A stretch of DNA of 64,000 bases from Xiphydria camelus (GCA_963678675.1 OY783195.1:16771342-16835341), one strand, 5' to 3'; positions 30,297-41,245 are shown, counted from the first letter of the stretch. The notes: generated by a model not told the origin, from the sequence alone. Program-made: numbers and translations.

Positions 30297-30847
30297 AATG
30301 TTAAAATGAAAATAAAAAAATTTACAATGCTTTTTTTTCTTTAGGGTAAAAAACCCAACAGTCAGCAGTGACCCAGCTATTGGCACTTTCATATTTATTT
30401 GTTTTTTATAAAGATTTCTTCACTGCAAAATGCTAGCTAATTCCATGAAAAAATGGCACTATTAACTGCCACTGTAATACCGACCCGCAACCTCTACGTT
30501 AAAATTGCAAATGTTAGCTGTGTATGAAAAACCGTTGTGCTAAAAGAGGTGAGTTTCTTATCAGTTTAGTTAGAAATTTTTCCATTTCTTTAGCTCAATT
30601 ATACGTAACTGTTTGATGTATGTTCCCAATTTTTGTTTGTGTGGTATATAAAAGGCATTATTGCATTATTTGTTTATTGAAATTAGCATAATATTCCAGA
30701 CAAATTTTATTTATTAAGGGTGCCGATTACTGAGTCTAAAAAATGTCACGATTGCAGTTGTTGGCACTAGTGCCAATAACTAATACATATACTTTTTCGT
30801 AGTGTCTCATTATCAGTGATTGACAGTTTTATTAAAATACATAGAAG

Positions 30848-31285
30848 TAATCCCCCGACCTATCCCGTCACTGCCATTGGTAGCCCGCTCAGGCATAAAA
30901 GTTAGAAATTTGCAAAACTGCAGGAGGGAAATATATTTTATCATACATGTGTGGTTGAATTTGTAATAAAATTTCCTACATTTTTGTCCATATGACAGAT
31001 AAATGTTCCAAAATTAGATTAAAAAATTTTTTTTGGAAAAATGCGTTTTTTCAAAATCTGTTTAGGGCATTTTATTACACTAAAAAAACCAAACAAGACG
31101 TACTTTGAGTTTTCATCTATCTCGCTTCGTTTCGAAGATAGCTCGAAGGGGGTGAAAGTTCAGGGGTCCATTTCACCCCCTTAAACTAAAATCGGGCAGC
31201 TATAAAAAATAGGGGTCTCTTATTTTTCGATAAACTTTAAATTTACGAAGTTTCATCAAGATCGGAAGCGGCGGCCTCGGACGGT
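30848..31285. mobile_element. Right arm of the 61796-63246 foldback family (third copy)
   Basis: From CCCCCGACCTATCCCGTCAC through TAGCCCGCTC, GTTAGAAATTTGCAAAACTG, ATCTATCTCGCTTCG to AATTTACGAAGTTTC it follows the right arm at 62834-63246 with substitutions and small indels. It continues with ATCAAGATCGGAAGCGGCGG, matching the inverse of 54208-54230, so this copy preserves the true outer end. No left arm is nearby. Confidence 0.75.
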
Positions 31286-31289
31286 TTCC

Positions 31290-32191
31290 TTGTCAGTGGA
31301 ATAACAAAAGAGAGGTTTGCCACCCGCACATATACTAAAAACAAAATCACTTCAAACGAAATCGACGATTCGCTGAAATACTCGATGCCGACATAGATAA
31401 GTTTTTCACATAAAGTTGTGACGAAAAATATGAAGCATGGACCTTGCGGTACACTGAATCCAAACTCACCATGCATGATAGACGGAAAACGCTCTAAACG
31501 ATATGGTAGAGCATTAGTATCCAACACAGTTACAAGAAACGATGGATTATACAGAAGATTAGTAGATGTTTTTATATTTGCTATTTTACCTCCATCTTCT
31601 GCTGATCTTCTTCTATATATAGGATATCCATCGATTCCTGTAACAGTGTTGAAAATGCTATACTCTAGGATATCGTGGACGACAAAATACGACACGGAGA
31701 CATCGAATAGATAACCGGTCGTTCAATATTCGCCTTTGCTATTAAAAACATACAAATCGCACATAAACGTGGAATACTCCGTTAAATCGATAAAATACAT
31801 TTGTAAGTGCAGTAGACTCGCGGTTATCCGAGTCCCGGTTAATCGAGGCTCCGGATTAACCCATGAGTGTTCGCCGCATGGTCTACTGTTTTGCCAACCG
31901 CCCGCCAATGTTTTGCGAACCGCCAGGCGTCGCGTAACGCTCATCCTAACGTCTTTCTTCCCGAGACACTCCAACCGTACCGCATACGTACTCTTACAAA
32001 TTGAAGATTTGTGCTTACAAATCGCGAACAAAGTTCTTAATCAATTGGGAATGCCATTACCGAATCGATCTACTGCTTTGTTCAATGTAGAATTGCGTCG
32101 TGAACAAAATTACAACACGGGTGTCGTATGTGAAATCTCTATTTATACTAAAGCGCTGTGTGTCACGAAATCTTTGAGGCCGTGTACGTAA
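31290..32191 (+). pseudogene. Helitron Rep/helicase fragment, rearranged
   Basis: Reads in order NKITSNEIDD, KVVTKNMKHGPCGTLNPNS, PCMIDGKRSKRY, ALVSNTVTRNDG, a disturbed stretch, then SPLLLKTYKSHINVEYSVKS and IKYICK, and after a small insertion EDLCLQIANKVLNQLGMP and ELRREQNYNTG. These blocks occur in this order in Helitron proteins between the Rep and helicase domains. Between 31566 and 31661 the block with GYPIYRRRSAEDGGK lies on the minus strand (a micro-inversion). A Tigger-like terminus interrupts at 31810. There is no intact product. Confidence 0.82.
31810..31890. mobile_element. Tigger/pogo-like terminal fragment
   Basis: CAGTAGACTCGCGGTTATCC, GTCCCGGTTAATCG and CCGGATTAACCC are typical Tigger/pogo end words. 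GTCTACTG at 31881-31888 closes it in inverse. It splits the Helitron reading frame. Confidence 0.6.
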
Positions 32192-32379
32192 TGCTTTACG
32201 TCAGAATTCCGGAACGTGGTAATTCTGATTTTTCGAAATTCTTGCGTTTAAATTTTTTTTTACAGAATTTCAAATTTATCGTAGATCGGGCTGAAAAGTA
32301 GTAATCGGGGGTTTTTAACCGCGCTGATTACACTGGCACGCAAAAAAATGTCCTGTTCCCGGAACAGCATACCTTTATG

Positions 32380-32960
32380 TTTTTTGAGGTCGCTTAATCC
32401 GAATGCGATGTTTGTTTGTCTCCATCAGGTCACGTTTAAGGTCAACCTTATCAAGTCCTGGGAAAATAGTAAAATCGATTCAGATTAGTATTCCTATATA
32501 TTTTTGGGGTCGCTGAATCCAAATCCGATGTCCGTTTGATCCGACAAGGTCAAATTCAAGGTCATTCCAAGGTCAAATGTGTTTATTCTGCCAAAAATGA
32601 ATTTTTGACTGCAGATTCAGAAAGAACGGGAAATTTTACGTCTAGATATGTATTTAATCTTTTTGGTGACATAACCCCCAAGGTCATTTTAAGGTCACTT
32701 CATGTTATTGTATGGAGAGTTCATCTGACAATTGCAAAACTAAGAAAATTGGTCTTTACGGGACTAAACTACTACGTCAATATGTTTTCGGGGGCACTGA
32801 GTAGAATCCGAGGTTCGTTTGCCTCCAGTATGTCAGGGTCAAGTTCATTTCAAGGTCAATCCAGCAAAAATGTTCAAATCTTTTCGCATCATCACTCAGT
32901 TATATTTTTGGAGTCGCTGGAACGTACATTCTGTATCTCACTCTGCTGTTTCTTCATCGT
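32380..32960 (+). repeat. Degenerate tandem array rich in AAGGTCA
   Basis: Units of roughly 120-180 bp share TTTTTGxGGTCGCTGAATCC, GATGTCCGTTTG, TCC-CAGGTCA and one to three AAGGTCA words. AAGGTCA stands at 32438, 32546, 32558, 32569, 32680, 32691 and 32852, all on the + strand, some in the extended form (T/C)CAAGGTCA. An open frame 32536-33027 spans part of it but is low-complexity and has no family. Confidence 0.7.
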
Positions 32961-33049
32961 TTCGCCTTTTTTTTTTTATAACGTACTCGTTTATCCTCAA
33001 GGGATTTCTCTTGCTTTTTTTCCTTAAACATATTCCTCATACGAAATGA

Positions 33050-33795
33050 CCACAAACAGCAAAATAAATCTTGAGATCCAGTCACGTGTCTTTCAATTCA
33101 AATAAGTCTCTGGTTTATTGTAATAATGTCAAAGGATTAATCGACGAATTAAAGCCCGATACTAGCCCGGTAAGTATACAGTGCTGATCAATGGAGACTT
33201 TTTATCGATTCTAGTAAACGTAGTCTCAAAGCAGTCTTACTCCACAACTAACGTATACGCACCAAAACCGAAACCCCGCAATCCTGTCAGCCATATCTCC
33301 CGCGTCGTCTCCCGTCCTGGTCGGTATAGATTCACGCGACTCTGCTAATCTTCCTCTTAAAAATTCCCCAGTCACAGAATCCGAATAGGGGGGGGGGGGG
33401 GTATGTTCCCCGTGTTAAAAAGTATCCCTTAATTTCTTATAATCGCTAGATGTAGCGCAAGCATCGACGCTACAACTCCCTCTATAGTTTTTGCACGGTC
33501 CCTATAGGCAGGTGGCACATGCCCGTACCACGCTAGTCCCACGCGACCACCACGCACTCGTTCTGTGTGAATCGGGCCTAACGATTCTTCGCGGCGCGGA
33601 AACGAATATCTCCCGTGTGTGTATTGAGGCCACATTAATTTTCAAAAAGACCCGTTGCTAAAACCCATTTCTGCCAATTTGTGTTCTGCCAAGATACCGA
33701 CATTGTTTCTCGTCACTACCCGTACGGTCTGACAATTACTCACTCGGAAGATTATAAGACATATTAATCAATTAGAGCTGAAGCATAGAGTTCAA
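33050..33795. other. Unassigned, with possible LTR/MITE debris
   Basis: A G run at about 33388-33401 and a segment 33430-33640 with GGCCCGATTCACACAGAACG (minus) that looks like a transposon end. GTCTCTGGTTTATTGTAAT at 33108 resembles an LTR poly(A) region. None is strong enough to name. Confidence 0.25.
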
Positions 33796-34305
33796 ATGCT
33801 AGTGCCCATAGTAAGTCACTGGTGGCACGAAGACAGTAGACAATTAATGCAAGAATTTGTCGAACGTTTTGTAACGGATGTTAAGGTGTTGGCAAGTGTT
33901 CCGGTGTTCGTGGAAGCGTGTAAGCGGTTCAGTATTCTAGATAACATGACACAAATGTTTGCAAATTTGCGCAAGAAATTGCTAACCGCCAAAGCGCCTT
34001 CTCCTTCCTCTACAGGTGCAGATAGTCAGGACATTTTTTGATTCAAAGTCAAACAATGATATACTTAGTTGCATTAAGTGGCATCAATTGATCCAACCAA
34101 TTTTTATGCATACAATGATGCTTCTGCAAATTCGTGGTTTTAAAATTACACGAAGTGGTATTTCTCTAGATATGACAGTGGAATCGATGGCTTATATGCC
34201 ATTAGAATTTCCACGAGTCGATCCCGGTCAAGACGGAAGATTATTTATGATTATTTCTCATCACTTCTACAAATTATTCACTACTAATTCAAAACTTTAC
34301 GATTT
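33796..34305 (+). CDS. Unidentified gene fragment in two frames
   Basis: The first frame (33796-34041) reads VPIVSHWWHEDSRQLMQEFV, FVTDVKVLASVPVFVEACKR and ILDNMTQMFANLRKKLLTAK; the second (34016-34305) reads VQIVRTFFDSKSNNDILSC, IQPIFMHTMMLLQIRGFKI and YMPLEFPRVDPGQDGRLFMI. Both look like real protein, not low complexity. A polypyrimidine-CAG acceptor at 34014 may link them. Protein-like codons also precede 33796 in another frame (about 33700-33790). It ends where a MITE begins (34305). I do not recognise the family; host gene, viral relic or transposon gene are all possible. Confidence 0.4.
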
Positions 34306-34450
34306 TGAGGTTACACGAAACGCTTCGATCTCCCGAATTGACAGCTATTAGAAGAGCAGTCAACACTTTTCGTTCTTATGCAGCGCACTCGTCTGAAGCC
34401 CACTCTAACTGTACCATAAATACTGCCGAAGTCAAGAATTCAGGTCGCAG
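34305..34450. mobile_element. Degraded arm of the GTTAGAGTTGG MITE family
   Basis: CGCTTCGATCTCCCGAATTG, ACAGCTATTA, AACACTTTTCGTTCTTATGC AGCGCACTCGTCTGAAGCC and AACTGTACC follow the order of the right arm at 25850-25960 with many changes. Confidence 0.55.
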
Positions 34451-35041
34451 GTTGCAGATACGACTTTCTGTCTTTGCAGGGCAGAGCTCACCTGCGCGGT
34501 TGGCCATAGGACATGCCGTGTTAATACACTTATGACCTACTTTGTTGTTTTTAGTCAATTATACAGTTCCCTCGTATTCTCATGTACCGTGCCACACTTC
34601 GCTGTATCTGAGAAAGAAGATTATAGAAGTCCAAGAGAAAATATGAAAACAATAACTATGTTCATTTCCAATGTATCTGAACTTTGCTTGGTGGCGAATT
34701 CTATAAATTTTTTTGAAGTGAAACTGTGAATCGGTTTTGCCGGAGTCAGGTATGTGACAAAAATCCGATACCATGAGTCATCACTGTGCCTCATGGGTCG
34801 AGCGTTTGGAGAGGGAAGGGAGGAATGTAGGATCGGTAAAATCGCGGTTACCATTATCGGCGGACGTTAGCCTAGTAAGTTAGGTGATCTCACGGACCCC
34901 CCGAATAAATTTGGCGCTTGCGTATACCTACAGCTGACTGGGGACCAGTATGGCGTCTTCATTCATGTGCATGCTGTAAGTGATATTCGTTTGTTTTGTT
35001 TTGTGCTATTTTTGAGTGACATTTAATTGAATTAATTTATA
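34451..35041. other. Upstream region of the Helitron fragment
   Basis: No gene was recognised. The stretch 34880-35041 could include the Helitron 5' end, but I could not place the terminal TC with confidence. Confidence 0.25.
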
Positions 35042-35850
35042 ATGGCGAAATACAATACTCAGAAATGTGAGGAATATCGTGAGAGACAACGTAAAAAGGA
35101 CAGTAAGGATGGCAGTAGTGTAAAAAAAGTGAAAAAGTCTGGGGCCCAACGCACGAGGGAGAGTAGGTTACGAAAACAACTGAGAAACACAGTGAATCAA
35201 ATTTCCGACGATCAGTTATTAACCAGTGAACATGAAAATCATAATGTGCAAAATGAAAATGACATTTTAGCTCCTAACAATATTCATCTTCGGTTCAACC
35301 CGCTTTTGTTAACAATGATATCCGCGACGAGCCAGGACCATCCAATTTACGACGCAATGAACCAGGACCACGTGAACATATGGATGTCAGGACTTGCCAT
35401 ATAGTCCATAGGGAATTCAATAAAAAGTTTATAAATAATTATTTCGGTCATACATGCTCTATTTGTGATAGATTATGGTTTCAAGACGCTTTAAAAATTT
35501 TCGTTCGTGAATAAGAGGATATTTTGAACGTAATTCTCCCTCGGATTGATGGGGAAATCAATCAAATCTGCTACACCGAAGGCGACAGCCAAGCACTCAA
35601 AAAGAATATTATCCCCGCAAAATGTGGCCACTCTTACGAGCGAGTTATATTTCCACGAATCCCCTTTATGCAGATTCGTCGATTGAGATATGTACCATGG
35701 TCAATATGGAATTTACGGACAGGTCATTAACGTACCAGTATCTGTGGACACAATGGTTCATCAATTACCGCGAGGCGTTTGTGCATCAAAAACTACATAT
35801 GATGTCGGTAATTGATACTGGAGGATTACCGTATGAAAGCACATTGTAAA
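35042..35850 (+). pseudogene. Helitron N-terminal region, broken
   Basis: MAKYNTQKCEEYRERQRKKD, AQRTRESRLRKQ and, after a stop at 35402, the zinc-type block EFNKKFINNYFGHTCSICDR LWFQDAL; further on in another frame YGQVINVPVSVDTMVHQLPR. These are N-terminal blocks of Helitron proteins in their normal order. The opening is basic and helical, as expected for the nucleic-acid-binding start. Several frameshifts occur. It lies downstream of, but does not join, the fragment at 31290-32191, so they are separate pieces. Confidence 0.75.
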
Positions 35851-35889
35851 GAGTATACACAACAAATATATATAAAACTTCATTGGTAA

Positions 35890-36312
35890 CCTCAAAAAAA
35901 ACAAAAACGTGTACAGGCTACACGCAACAGAAGTGAAACTTCATGCGTAAATCCACGAAATACTAATATTGAAAAACAAAATTAGAAACAAAATAACATT
36001 GGAAAACAAAATTAGAAAAATAAAGGTAAGGTGGAAAAACAGAATAAAATGTAATCATGCAGTCAAGAAGGTGACGAGAAGTTTTGCGTATAATCATCAA
36101 TAAATAAACAGACGATTGGTATAATCATCAATAAATAAACTGACGCAAAACTTCTCGTCACCTTTTTGACTGCATGATTACATTTTATCCTGTTTTTTCA
36201 CCTTACCTTTATTTTTCTAATTTTGTTTTTCAATGTTATTTTTCAATATTAGTATTTCGTGGATTTACGCATGAAGTTTCACTTCTGTTGCACCCTGTAC
36301 ACGTTTTTGTTT
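35890..36312. mobile_element. Hairpin MITE with ~190-bp arms
   Basis: Arms 35899-36090 and 36135-36309 are inverted repeats with ACGTGTACAGG ends, GAAGTGAAACTTCATGCGTA, GTGGATTTACGCATG and GTAATCATGCAGTCAA. The tip contains two copies of TATAATCATCAATAAATAAAC. It is related to 1640-1844 by the ACGTGT end and GAAGTGAAACTTC. Confidence 0.85.
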
Positions 36313-37390
36313 TATAGCGACGAAGATTTTATATCCGTTCCTGGGCTGAGCTAGGCCCGGAGGAGTGTCGGACTCAAAGGCTCTAAGGGTGCAAGTCCTC
36401 CTCTACCGACTAAACCCCGCTTTCGCCTCAGAATCCTTTAAAAGGAGGGAACCCGGAAGGCCCTTTAAAAGGAGGGAACCCGGTCGCCAGTACTACGAAA
36501 TTTAGCTCATGACTACGAAATAGAGTAGGGAGGGGCTGAGGGCCACCTCCTCGCCACTCAGAGGGAGACATCCGTCCCGGAAGGAGGGCGGAGCCTTAAG
36601 ATCCAATGTAATGGATGTATTTAGGCATTGCAAATCGGCACCAACCGGATCGCGTGCAAGGTGAAAAAAGAAGAAAACTATCTAAACCGTGTTATTATGT
36701 GGGGGAACTACGCGCTTGACTCTTTAAAAAGAAAACTAAGAAAATTAAATTATATAATGGCCGGAAGAGGCAAAAAGAACAAATAGGGTGCCGGACAGAA
36801 GTTTAGGGATAACTGAAGAAGAATTAAACGAAGAATACCAAAATAGTGTCAAAGGGGGAAAAAAAGGGGGGAAAGAAACGGGCCAGCTGTGTCTTGACAG
36901 GCTGTGCCTTGGCGTAGAGAGAATGTAGAAATTAATATAAAAGAATTAAAAGTAAACGAAACAATAAAATAAACTTAACCGTGCGAAGTTAACGCGTAAG
37001 GGAGAAACGAAGGCGTAAAATGAAAGTAAACCAAAGATCTCACATGCATCATGAGCCGCTGGTGTTTGTTTAATTAAACCGGGAGGATCGGTTTAACTAA
37101 CTTGGTCAGATCGTTGTGAACCGGCCCTGCGACGGTAGATGGCGTATACGCCATAGGGCAGGAGTCTGTAGGTACCACACAATCGATTTCTCCGCGCGAA
37201 GATCGAATCCCAGTGGGAATGAAATCACTCACAAGCAATACAGAATAATTCTTTATTGCCTTCGTGAAAGCAGGGAAAGTGAAAGGCGGAAACAGATCGC
37301 GGCCGTGTCGAACAGTTCGTAGTCAAGAACTCGAATAAACAGAATAGCTGAATGACAAAAGGAAGAAAAGATAGCGTAATAAGCGCCTAA
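36313..37390. other. Unrecognised GC-rich segment
   Basis: It contains a direct repeat, CTTTAAAAGGAGGGAACCCGG, at about 36432 and 36462, and stretches of A-rich polypurine around 36660-36990. It does not read as rRNA or as protein. It may be the 5' region of a non-LTR element, but nothing identifies it. Confidence 0.25.
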
Positions 37391-37620
37391 AGCAGAGTAC
37401 AGACCGGGCCAACGAAAGTCAACGAACGGTATTTGCCGTTGGTTGCCGAACGTTCGTTGGTCTTAGTATAAACTGCGTACAAACCGCGCCAACGAAAGTC
37501 AACGAAGGGGCTTCCAACGAAGGGGCTTCCAACGAATTAATGTCCAACGCCAACGCGTTCGTTGGTCTAGTATAGACGGTTAAGCGAATGCCAACGAACG
37601 TACGTTGGCCGGTAGTCCGC
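37391..37620. mobile_element. MITE-like cluster of CCAACGAA / TTCGTTGG words
   Basis: At least eight CAACGAA or inverse words lie in 230 bp, in the form of internal palindromes (CCAACGAACG, GTTCGTTGG). GTACAGACCG and TCTAGTATAGAC suggest inverted ends. It is non-coding; a hAT-like MITE is one possibility. Confidence 0.5.
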
Positions 37621-38285
37621 AGCGTATTAGTCCAGTAAAAATAGCTCTGAACCTAACATTTTGAGTCTCCTGGCTGAATTTGAGATTGAAGTTACATGAA
37701 GGTGTTTCAAAACTACCCCCAAAATCCTAAGATTCACAACCCCTCGGAAGCCGAGAAAAACAATAAAAACCACCCCCGGACACCATTGTTTTAAAATATT
37801 TCGCGAAGACTAAAGAAAATTAAAAATTATTTAAATAAAAGTTGTATAGTAGGTGAAAATACGTAAAAAAAAAGTTCTGACTTTTTCATTTTTATGCAAT
37901 ATCCTAAACGCTATGAGGGGATGAAGATGCTGGAATAATTCGAAGACTAAAAAATCGTAAGAAATTGAAAAATGAATCATCATTGTTATATCAATTCACG
38001 TGGAAAGGTTGAATCTACATTCTGAGAAAATTTTTTTTTATTTTAAGCATTTTGTATTAACAGTATCGTTCTTCAAAATATTTACATTTCAAAATTTATA
38101 CAAGAACATTATTTTACAAAATTTTAAAAATCATTCGATTCCTCGTAAAATCACATTCAGAAAAGTTCTCGGTGACTTTTTCGAACAGGCTATATTTTTC
38201 GAGATACGTTTAATTAAAGTTTCGGTGAGAGAAATATATGTCCGCTCCGTTCCCACCGGTCCGGTGGAGCGCGCATGCGTCAGCA
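37613..38285 (+). repeat. ~670-bp repeat, inverted copy at 57518-58215
   Basis: From TAGTCCAGTAAAAATAGCTC through ATTGTTTTAAAATATTTCGC, ATCATTCGATTCCTCGTAAA to ATATATGTCCGCTCCGTTCC it matches the minus strand of 57518-58215, which carries one ~50-base extra segment near 57575. No coding capacity is recognised. Confidence 0.8.
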
Positions 38286-38676
38286 CCTAATCTGAATGAA
38301 TGGAAGTGAGAAGAAAAATATAGTGTCGCACCGCTCTCACTCCCGTCGCCCTGACGATTGTGTGCGCGCGCTGCTGCAATTTTCTGCGAGTGTCAGTGAG
38401 ACTGAAGGTTGCTCTCGGCGTTCCAGAGTAAGTTCCGTTGCAGGGGTTTCGTAGCATCGCGACCATGAATACCTCGCCAACCTAGTAGCCCAGGCAGTAC
38501 CTATGCATTATCTTATTTCCATTAGCGTCTTTCCAGCGCCTCCTAGGTAAACGGTTCTACTTTTAGTTGATCAACGAAAATGATTCAATTTCATTGAACA
38601 GTGCTTGGAGAAACAAATTTTTGAAAATCGCGCCGCGTGCGCGTTCCAAGTGTCTGGAATTGGCGTACCACCACGT
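38286..38676. other. Unassigned; contains a short dispersed word
   Basis: GGGGTTTCGTAGCATCGCGACC ATGAATACCT at 38443 recurs at about 40298 and, degraded, at about 905. It belongs to an unknown repeat. No gene was seen. Confidence 0.3.
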
Positions 38677-38745
38677 GCTTCGATAGCGCAACGGTCAAGT
38701 TGCCAGGCTTGGAGTCTCGATGTCGTGGGTTCAAATCTTGTTGTT
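38677..38745 (+). repeat. tRNA-like SINE head
   Basis: An A-box-like TAGCGCAACGGT at 38684 and B-box GGGTTCAAATC at 38727 are correctly spaced for an RNA polymerase III promoter and a T-rich tail follows. The implied anticodon arm has a 3-base loop and no good acceptor stem, so it is not a functional tRNA. Confidence 0.5.
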
Positions 38746-38817
38746 TTCCTTTTTTTCTTTTTTCTTTATTAACTCTTTTTTTCATTTGATTGCAACCACT
38801 TCTTGTTATAAAAAGTG

Positions 38818-39900
38818 TGTGACGTAGCTTTCGGGAGGGACCTCGGTGTCCTCCGCTACTCACGCTAAGACGCGGCGCTCCCACGCGCGGGACAGCGTAC
38901 GAAACGATGGGCGCCAGGTGGGTCGCGAACCCACCGATCGGGGGAACGGACACGGTCCCCGAAACGAACGTTCGACGGGAGATCGGCGACGATTCGATCT
39001 CCGACGGGCTCGGCTACCCCAGCATATGGTGGAGGGGCGGTTCGGAAAACGCGGCTGGGACTCGGGAGGAACGAAATTAACATACACGAAAGACGAACCC
39101 TTTATTCGTTAGCGGTTTATTCGCGATCGACAAGAATCGCCCGACGAGGACGAATCGACGGTTGGGGTGCCGAGTGCACCCCCCGGTTCAAATGCGCGGC
39201 GACGGACGTGGCTACCCGAGCGCAGTCGGGTGCCCTATGCGAGGGCGGCGCGGAGGCGAATCGGAGCGCTAATTACAAGGAGAGGAGAGCCTACCGGGCG
39301 ATGCTGCAGATCCTCAGCCGGGGATTCCCTCCTTCCTCTCGGGGCGACTGGTCCTCGGGAAGCGACGATTGCCGGCGGGCGGTGGCCTTCCGGTCCGGGT
39401 GACGGTTGGCCCTCAGCGGCGGCTCGATGCTCCTGCCGCGGTTCTTCCTCTCGTCCAAGCGGGTGGCGGTGCAGCGACTCACTCCCTCGCCCTCTCACTC
39501 TCTCTCTCTCTCTCTTTCACTCTCGCGTTCACCCTTGCTCGGTGCGCCTACTCTTCCCTATCTTTCTACTCGACTCCCTTTTTAAAGCTTTCACTCGCGT
39601 GATAGCTCATCAGCGACTGGGGCCCTTCCCGCCGGTTTTCCGGCCTCTCCGACTCACCTCGATCGCCTCCCCGCTTTCCGTCTCTCCCCGGATTCTCGGA
39701 CGCCTTCGCCTCGAGGTCGTCGCTGTTGTCGATTGATCTTTTCGAAACCAGATCGATCGACAACCGTTGACAAACGGCCCGTGCGCCCGACGCGCGCACG
39801 GCGAGCGCGTCCTGCTCGTTTCGACGCCGCGAACGCACGCTTGCCCACGAAAGGGCCGATCGCGCCCTTTTTGTGACACGGAGCGATTCTCCATGTCACA
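38818..39900. mobile_element. Solo LTR, 1083 bp, with 4-bp target duplication
   Basis: It starts TGTGACG and ends GTCACA and is flanked by AGTG on both sides (38814-38817, 39901-39904). It is strikingly GC-rich compared with its AT-rich flanks and carries a CT microsatellite near 39499-39520. AATAAA on the minus strand (near 39103) suggests that orientation. Open frames within it are composition artefacts. A long TIR transposon is the alternative. Confidence 0.65.
39499..39520. repeat. (CT)n microsatellite
   Basis: TCTCTCTCTCTCTCTC inside the solo LTR. Confidence 0.7.
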
Positions 39901-40020
39901 AGTGGTTTACATTACCGAATAAAATAACAGTTTCAATGTTTTTCATAGTTTTACATTATTTTCTTCCTCATTGAGGTGAACCAATATTATTTGCAAGAAC
40001 AGTTGGAAACATCATTGCAT

Positions 40021-40289
40021 TTTTTTTACTCTTACATTTCGTCATTGGAATTTTTGGCTGCCGAAGATTTTGTTCATAATTGTGGATGATAATTGTCGAA
40101 AAAACATTTGAAGCACACTGTATTTTGACACCATAAGCATTTATTTTGAGCGTTATGGAAAAGCAAATTTCATTGTTTCATTCAGTGTTTCAAATGTTTT
40201 TTCGACAATTATTATCCATCCACAATCGTGAACAAAATCTTCGGCAGCCAAAAATTCCCATAAAGAAATGTAAGAGCAAAAAAAATGTC
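40021..40289. mobile_element. Foldback element with ~95-bp arms
   Basis: Arms 40021-40112 and 40188-40289 match (TTTTTGGCTGCCGAAGATTT / AAATCTTCGGCAGCCAAAAA-type pairing, GACAATTATTATCCA). It is non-coding. Confidence 0.75.
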
Positions 40290-40540
40290 AAATTTCGTAG
40301 GGGTTTCGTAGCATCACGACCATGAATACCTACGTTTGCATTGACTTGTGCATTCAATTCCATGTTCAGTTGCATAGATTCAACGTTATTGATGAAAGAT
40401 TTTGACTAATATAAAAATCCGGCTTTCAGGTATGTAAGACAAAGCCCGTATGTAAGACGAAGCCAGACGAAAAAAAATAAAATCTGCAATTTCTCTTAGT
40501 CAATATAAAAAGCAAAAATTTTCCTGAGTAAAAATTTGTT

Positions 40541-40768
40541 TTAACCCATTTCCTCCCAGTGGGTCGTTTGCGACCCATTTAAGAAAAAAAATTCTGCAGC
40601 ACCATTTATTATTTCGCGCGCGCTTCTTCGTACTCAACACATCTAGTAATTTTTTAATTAGTAATTTTTTAAATAATTTTTGGGGAGCTCTTACGCGTAT
40701 ATAGTAAAATATGTTTAAATCATAGAAACCTAAAAAATGGATATTTTTTTTGGGAGGGAATGGGTTAA
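40541..40768. mobile_element. TTAA MITE (piggyBac-like), 228 bp
   Basis: TTAACCCATTTCCTCCCA at the left and its inverse (one mismatch) at the right, both ending in TTAA. The left end is followed by the palindrome TGGGTCGTTTGCGACCCA. Nothing is coded. Confidence 0.85.
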
Positions 40769-41044
40769 TTTATTCTCTCATTTTTATACTTAACCCCCCC
40801 TCCGTTACTCCCTAGAAACCTACGACCTTAGGTGGTCGTATGACGAGCGCTGGAGCAGCCGTGCTAAACGGAGCACGCTGTTGCCACCATTACCTTACAC
40901 ATTGTAAGTGCGTCGTGACAACACTGTATCTCGAGCGTTTGTCGGAGAGCTACTCGCACTGGGCGGCTCGGCGCTGCTTTTCTGTTCGCTCGGACAAGTA
41001 GTCGAGCTAAGTGATCTAACAAGGAGAGGCTGCGAGTTTCGGAA
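40769..41044. other. Unassigned
   Basis: No motif was recognised apart from CCCCCCTCC stretches at 40795. It may be part of the SINE-like repeat that follows. Confidence 0.2.
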
Positions 41045-41245
41045 CAGGCATTTTTACGGTTTTTTCTCCCTTAACAAAACCCCAAAATATTTTTTTCCGA
41101 AAACGCCTTAGAAATAAAAAAAAATTACATCAAAGAACTCCACATGATTGGTATGTATAAGTTCCGAAAATCTGGTCTCAGGAGCCCTCGCGTGGCTCGT
41201 TGGGTAGCGTGCGAGACTCGCACGCGGCGGGCATACGTTCGATCC
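41045..41245 (+). repeat. Repeat with tRNA-like 3' part (SINE-like), inverted copy at 57098-57315
   Basis: It matches the minus strand of 57098-57315, including AACAAAACCCCAAAATATTT, TTCCGAAAACGCCTTAGAAA, ACATGATTGGTATGTATAAG and the tRNA-like part 41184-41246 with A-box GTGGCTCGTTGGG and B-box CGTTCGATCC. The cloverleaf is not complete, so no tRNA is called. Confidence 0.6.

Noticed and set aside
32536..33027. 163-codon frame
   Set aside because: It spans the AAGGTCA tandem array; length comes from the repeat.
36313..37390. Ribosomal RNA or R2-type insertion
   Set aside because: GC-rich with repeated AAAGGAGGGAACCCGG, but no rRNA core sequence or protein motif could be recognised.
38677..38745. 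Functional tRNA gene
   Set aside because: The anticodon arm would have a 3-base loop and no acceptor stem is formed.
38846..39899. Several GC-rich open frames on both strands
   Set aside because: They overlap in all frames inside the solo LTR and have no motif; they are products of low stop-codon density in GC-rich DNA.
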